IMG/VR virus record: IMGVR_UViG_3300034190_001432
Span: 1-21,634 of that record
Reading direction: 5' to 3' (one strand)
From: a virus
Length of the DNA stretch: 21,634 nucleotides
The position numbers were made by a program, and so were the translations under genes. Of the stretch, positions 18,623 through 21,634 are shown one piece after another; the first letter of the stretch is position 1, and every line of letters starts with the position of its first letter. The notes beneath the pieces are model-generated. The model saw only the letters and a program-made list of their open reading frames with translations. It was not told the origin of the DNA and did no database searches.

Positions 18623-19616
18623 AAAGAGGTAACTGATTAGCTTTAAGATTCTTTTCCCGTTCATCTAACTTTGTCAACTCTGCATAAATTTTACAAGATA
18701 TTTCATACAAAGTATCCAAGTCTTTATTACTCATAAACCCTTCATTCTCAGAGGCTACGCCTTCAAGTAATTCGATTTGATTCATAAGCGATTGCACCTG
18801 TTTGCTTTCTTTGTGTTTGTCAGGAAATACTTCAAGAGCTTGAGATGGGGTTAGATAGTCGTCGTAATAATCATACCCTGCATCTACAAATGGTTCATTT
18901 GTATTGCTAGCTTTACTATCTGTATCTCTATAGTCAGTCCAGTTAAGTTCTTTCTTATCTGGTTTAGCCACGTATGTAGTAGGTATATCTATTTGTGATA
19001 TGATAATACCTTCATCTACAACAAGTAATTTCTCTGCTGGTACTTCACTAATAGACCAATCAGGTTGACAGATTTCTTTTAAGCCCTCCTCTAATGATGA
19101 AAAGAATATACCATCACCTGTGTTCATCATAAACATAGGGTTATTACGACGGTATACATAAAGCTTACCATCTCTTTCTGTCCACACTGCATTGATTGTG
19201 CCTCCATGCTCACCAAGAGTCTGATAGTCGTCAGTTTTTTCAAGCACATTATATATAGCCTTGCTGTCTACATCTGGTATTTCTACCTGGTACTTGTTGC
19301 ACATCTCTTCGTAATTAGATAACACACCGTTATGGCATCCGATATACATACCGATTGCATAAGGGTGAGTGTTCTCAGCGGTCTTTACACCATGAGTTCC
19401 ATACCGTGTATGGCCTACGAATAGAGATGTCTTGTTATGGTCTATACTTCTAAGCAATCCTTCGCTCGTACCTACAGTTTTGTATAGCTTTCTAAAGCTA
19501 CCATTTTCTACATAGATACCTGTACTATGCCCACCTCTACTGTCGTTGTCTTCAAGTAAGTGCATAGCTTTTAAGATATTTACACTCTTCCCAGAGTATG
19601 CTGCGATTCCACACAT
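18615..19616 (-). CDS. Class II (Ntn) glutamine amidotransferase
   Basis: The protein has 333 residues. The N-terminus MCGIAAYSG supplies the catalytic C2 after Met removal. SLFVGHTRYGTHG (64-76), IGCHNGVLSNY (92-102) and DVDSKAIYNV (115-124) match GlmS glutaminase residues (R71, H75, N96, G97, D117). The Ntn domain ends around 215. No sugar isomerase or synthase domain follows, only a charged helical extension (LTPSQALEVFPDKHKESKQV and onward). It should free ammonia from glutamine or transfer it to a partner, here most likely the amidoligase product. Phage-encoded GATase II beside amidoligases has been predicted as part of peptide- or amide-making systems. Confidence 0.9.
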   Translation of the reverse strand: MCGIAAYSGKSVNILKAMHLLEDNDSRGGHSTGIYVENGSFRKLYKTVGTSEGLLRSIDHNKTSLFVGHTRYGTHGVKTAENTHPYAIGMYIGCHNGVLSNYEEMCNKYQVEIPDVDSKAIYNVLEKTDDYQTLGEHGGTINAVWTERDGKLYVYRRNNPMFMMNTGDGIFFSSLEEGLKEICQPDWSISEVPAEKLLVVDEGIIISQIDIPTTYVAKPDKKELNWTDYRDTDSKASNTNEPFVDAGYDYYDDYLTPSQALEVFPDKHKESKQVQSLMNQIELLEGVASENEGFMSNKDLDTLYEISCKIYAELTKLDEREKNLKANQLPLYV

Positions 19617-19634
19617 AATAATTAATGTTTAAGG

Positions 19635-19856
19635 TTAGTTTAATTTTCGGTTGTTGTAAAATAATCTTTTGAGTCTATCTCTAGAATTATCTGTTAATCT
19701 GTCTTCTACTATAAAAACATTTAACACATCAAGTGAAGCTGCGTAAATCGTAGCAGCTGCTTCACTTTGTACTACAATAGTATAGTTGTACGGCTTATGT
19801 GATAAAGTTGATATGTAATCTTTACATATTTGTAAAGTGTTGTTCGAGTGCGTCAT
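19635..19856 (-). CDS. Hypothetical protein (73 aa)
   Basis: The protein has 73 residues. The N-terminal third is polar and helical (NNTLQICKDYISTLSHK), the middle beta/hydrophobic (YTIVVQSEAAATIYAASLDV) and the end basic (RDRLKRLFYNNRKLN). The Ala-rich middle is not long enough for a clear membrane helix. It ends 18 bases before the GATase start and overlaps the upstream 151-residue gene by 35 bases. No family recognised. Confidence 0.55.
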   Translation of the reverse strand: MTHSNNTLQICKDYISTLSHKPYNYTIVVQSEAAATIYAASLDVLNVFIVEDRLTDNSRDRLKRLFYNNRKLN

Positions 19857-20277
19857 AATGCTCGTCTGTTAGGTTATACAATTCTTTACACTGATTCCGT
19901 CGTATCTCATGCTTCATTTGAATGACGTTCTTATCGTCACGGTTAATGATGTATAGCATAAGCATTAATTCTGTTGCTGGCACGTTAATACTACCATCCA
20001 CAAGGACAATGTCTTTAACGTCTGAGTTAGAACAGTATTCTATAGCACTTTCGTTGTAGCTAATAGAATTCTTAACTACATCTACTCTGTATAGAGAGCA
20101 TGATTGTTCTGCATTTTTAAGTACACTTTCTGGAAAGCTGTACTGTGCATCCGTTGCATGATTGCAAAATAATATAGCGTCACTACCCGTAGCCTGCGTA
20201 TCAGGTTTGTATGCTCTGATACTCAAGCCGTTAGGTGTAGTGATTTCTATAGTACCAAGTCCTATGTTTAGTTCCAT
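19822..20277 (-). CDS. Hypothetical protein (151 aa)
   Basis: The protein has 151 residues. An N-terminal beta hairpin (LNIGLGTIEITTPNGLSIRA) is followed by an alpha/beta core (AILFCNHATDAQYSFPESVL, then DVKDIVLVDGSINVPATELM). The end is helical (HEIRRNQCKELYNLTDEHYDALEQHF). The core alternation of strands and helices suggests a small enzyme-like or binding fold, without motifs I can name. Five cysteines are scattered. It sits upstream of the GATase and amidoligase genes in the same direction and could belong to that set. Confidence 0.6.
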   Translation of the reverse strand: MELNIGLGTIEITTPNGLSIRAYKPDTQATGSDAILFCNHATDAQYSFPESVLKNAEQSCSLYRVDVVKNSISYNESAIEYCSNSDVKDIVLVDGSINVPATELMLMLYIINRDDKNVIQMKHEIRRNQCKELYNLTDEHYDALEQHFTNM

Positions 20278-20465
20278 TAGTACCTGCGTTCTTTAAATTT
20301 TAGTAAGTCTTTATATAAGACATACCCAATTCTTAAAAAGCCAGCTACTGTAACAAATAGTACTGAGTTAAACATTCCAACGTAATAGAATATGTATGAT
20401 ATTCCTCCAATTGATGTCGTCAACGCAAGCGCTAACAGATACATCTTGATAAAATTCTTGTCCAT
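20277..20465 (-). CDS. Two-TM small membrane protein
   Basis: The protein has 62 residues. Two hydrophobic segments (MYLLALALTTSIGGISYIFY at about 8-27, and FNSVLFVTVAGFLRIGYVLY at 32-51) are joined by a short turn. The ends are basic (MDKNFIK and KFKERRY), predicting both termini in the cytoplasm. This is an inner-membrane protein of unknown function. As an early gene it could be a superinfection-exclusion or host-takeover factor, but that is position-based guesswork. Stop and next ATG share one base. Confidence 0.65.
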   Translation of the reverse strand: MDKNFIKMYLLALALTTSIGGISYIFYYVGMFNSVLFVTVAGFLRIGYVLYKDLLKFKERRY

Positions 20466-20466
20466 C

Positions 20467-20808
20467 TTATTTAAAGTCTACGGTTATTAATCCTTTGTCT
20501 GTAATAGTAGCGGTAATAGTATTACTTAGGTTTACCACTAATGTTTTTGCCTTTACCACTGGCTTGTCTGTCTTTACTACTCTTGCTGGTCTTGCTTTTG
20601 TCTTTTGCAAGTTCATTTGTGCATTATATAAAGTGCCGTAGCTACTTTTGTATAACTTTGAGCGTGTTAACTTAATCAAAGGCGGTATGTCTTCAATTGT
20701 TTTAGGTATCATAGTCTTACCTTTTCTTGGACTCAACATATGAATTGATTTGTGTTTACAAGTCTTTAACATCTGGTTAAATACCTGTGCTTTTGTTATT
20801 TTTGCCAT
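20467..20808 (-). CDS. Basic hypothetical protein (113 aa)
   Basis: The protein has 113 residues and is Lys/Thr-rich. A helical start (AKITKAQVFNQMLKTCKHKS) leads to a basic middle (KTKARPARVVKTDKPVVKAK). The end has two short beta strands (LVVNLSNTITATITDKGLIT). It may bind nucleic acid. It overlaps the upstream 74-residue gene by 32 bases. The gap to the membrane-protein gene is one base. No family recognised. Confidence 0.6.
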   Translation of the reverse strand: MAKITKAQVFNQMLKTCKHKSIHMLSPRKGKTMIPKTIEDIPPLIKLTRSKLYKSSYGTLYNAQMNLQKTKARPARVVKTDKPVVKAKTLVVNLSNTITATITDKGLITVDFK

Positions 20809-21001
20809 CTTTTAGTTGGTTTTTAAATTTATTAACATGATTTACTATGTGCTCTGGCACATTTACTTTCTGGTACTCACAAATTTCTACTAAGTCTAAC
20901 AACATTACATTAATAGATGCTTCGTTCTTTTTAAAACGTTGTATAGTCTTGTCATACTCTCTAAGCTGGGCTATAGCCATTTTGATTGCTACGTCTTTCA
21001 T
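20777..21001 (-). CDS. Small helical protein (74 aa)
   Basis: The protein has 74 residues and is almost fully helical: MKDVAIKMAIAQLREYDKTI, INVMLLDLVEICEYQ and EHIVNHVNKFKNQLKDG. It could form a helical bundle or a coiled coil. It starts 4 bases into the end of the secreted-protein gene and ends 32 bases into the basic 113-residue gene. No family, membrane segment or cysteine pair. Confidence 0.6.
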   Translation of the reverse strand: MKDVAIKMAIAQLREYDKTIQRFKKNEASINVMLLDLVEICEYQKVNVPEHIVNHVNKFKNQLKDGKNNKSTGI

Positions 21002-21414
21002 TTTTTATCCCAGGTTATATTGAACGAAGGAATCTTATGAATGTCTGATAATACTAATGCGTCATCCCATTTTTCAGTTTCTCCATTGAAGTTTACAAAT
21101 AGAAAGAACTTGTTACTGGTAGAGTTTATACAAGCCATGCCAGAGTCGTCCTCTATTATGTAGCATGTACCTAAAGCTTCAAGCTCATCGTAATGAACCC
21201 ATTCCCAACGTAAGTAATTATCTTTAGTATCCTCCATAGCAAACCACTCTCTACTTATAATAATAGTGGTATATTCTTGCTTAGAGCTTACTTCCTGATA
21301 CTTTCCTAGTCGGTAGTCATAGTCCCATTCTTTTGAATGTTTAGCCATGTAGTATTCCTGTGAGAAAGCTACACTACTCGTCATCATAACGAGCGATAAG
21401 ATTAGTTTGTTCAT
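20998..21414 (-). CDS. Secreted hypothetical protein (138 aa)
   Basis: The protein has 138 residues. Residues 1-19 form a clear signal peptide (LILSLVMMTSSVAFSQ, cut before Q19 or E20) of the FSQ type common in Flavobacteriia, so it should go to the periplasm. The mature part is beta-rich with many aromatics (ISREWFAMEDTKDNYLRWEW, then FFLFVNFNGETEKWDDAL) and two cysteines that could form a disulphide. It resembles small periplasmic host proteins more than phage structure. An early exported protein may alter the cell surface; this is inferred. No family recognised. Confidence 0.65.
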   Translation of the reverse strand: MNKLILSLVMMTSSVAFSQEYYMAKHSKEWDYDYRLGKYQEVSSKQEYTTIIISREWFAMEDTKDNYLRWEWVHYDELEALGTCYIIEDDSGMACINSTSNKFFLFVNFNGETEKWDDALVLSDIHKIPSFNITWDKK

Positions 21415-21432
21415 CTTGTTTTAATTTAGTTG

Positions 21433-21543
21433 TTAATAGTTGTTTGAATCGAAAGCTACTACGCATATTATAACGAGTGCTAATGCTGTACTGATTAGTA
21501 ATAGATACATACTTTTAGAATTACTGCGCATACTACTGCGCAT
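21433..21543 (-). CDS. Tiny single-TM protein (36 aa)
   Basis: ATG 21543 opens 36 codons ending at TAA 21433, 18 bases before the secreted-protein ATG at 21414. The N-terminus is polar and basic (MRSSMRSNSKS). Residues 12-31 form one membrane span (MYLLLISTALALVIICVVAF), and the tail is short and polar. The DNA for the start carries the tandem repeat ATGCGCAGTA, so translation may begin at either Met. If real it is the first gene of the leftward operon. Confidence 0.5.
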   Translation of the reverse strand: MRSSMRSNSKSMYLLLISTALALVIICVVAFDSNNY

Positions 21544-21567
21544 GATAGTGAGTGCCCCCGCGAGCGA

Positions 21568-21598
21568 CAAAACTACGATGTGCTGTAGTCTTGCTGTA
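21568..21598 (-). promoter_or_regulatory. Candidate early promoter with tandem TACAGCA repeats
   Basis: On the - strand TAGTTTTG (21568-21575) matches the Bacteroidota -7 element TAnnTTTG. Immediately upstream are two TACAGCA direct repeats (21581-21587 and 21592-21598) exactly 11 bases apart, about one helical turn. A third copy is at 21484-21490. No good -33 element is seen, which would fit an activator-dependent promoter for the leftward operon. Chance matches are possible. Confidence 0.4.
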
Positions 21599-21615
21599 CG
21601 CTTGGGTTGTGAATT

Positions 21616-21634
21616 AAAAAAAGCTCCGAAGAGC
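21616..21634 (-). terminator. Intrinsic terminator with UUCG loop at the window edge
   Basis: On the - strand GCTC-TTCG-GAGC is followed by seven Ts. The C(UUCG)G loop is an extra-stable tetraloop. The stem may extend past the window. It would stop leftward transcription arriving from the right, so the leftward operon here needs its own promoter between 21414 and 21616. Confidence 0.75.

Noticed and set aside
1-21634. CRISPR arrays, insertion sequences, integrase/attachment sites
   Set aside because: I saw no regularly spaced repeats, no transposase or integrase motif and no terminal inverted repeats; nothing marks the phage as temperate in this window.

Overview
This is a dense 21.6 kb piece of an AT-rich double-stranded DNA bacteriophage genome. 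Genes overlap by a few bases almost everywhere. Three things point to a Bacteroidota (probably marine Flavobacteriia) host. Two predicted secreted proteins have signal peptides ending in ...FGQ or ...FSQ, as is common in that group. Most starts lack a Shine-Dalgarno (SD) sequence and follow A-rich DNA. A few intergenic matches to the Bacteroidota -7 element TAnnTTTG are present. Structural proteins with GHASDTT-type repeats and a set of small Lys/Arg-rich proteins resemble uncultured marine phages. Host and relatives are inferred; no search was run.

The layout is two opposed gene blocks. The + strand block (1-7914) is a late-type module. It begins with the 3' end of a tail-fibre-like gene, a second gene sharing its C-terminal domain, and an Ig-like structural protein. 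Next comes a lysis/membrane cassette: two related single-TM coiled-coil proteins flank an exported thioredoxin fold without its cysteines, followed by an M15 endolysin-type peptidase and, further on, a 3-TM-type holin. Five small very basic proteins, a mini MazG-like protein, a degenerate amidase-2-like protein, a metallophosphoesterase, PhoH and an unknown follow. The two blocks converge at 7903-7914 with a 12-base stop-to-stop overlap and no visible terminator.

The - strand block (21543 down to 7903) reads leftward as an early module. It starts just inside a UUCG-capped terminator at the right edge. It opens with small unknown, secreted and membrane proteins, then a class II glutamine amidotransferase, a coiled-coil linker ORF and an amidoligase. 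Next are a DUF932 protein, a replisome organiser and a DnaB helicase, then a short HU-like protein, a Sak4-like ATPase, an SSB-like protein, NinB-like and RusA-like proteins, a winged HTH and a RecE-like exonuclease. After these come a gamma-glutamylamine cyclotransferase, a DnaA-domain-IV protein, small HTH-like proteins and an HNH nuclease.

The genes form three functional groups: (i) replication initiation plus recombination; (ii) a putative peptide/amide-modification set (amidoligase, GATase II and GGACT-like cyclotransferase); (iii) structure and lysis. Two observations stand out. At 8887-9032 there is an unusual 146-nt tRNA-like gene whose acceptor, D, anticodon and T helices all pair perfectly, with about 65 nt inserted in the variable arm. 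A few strong SD sites also occur in an otherwise SD-poor genome.
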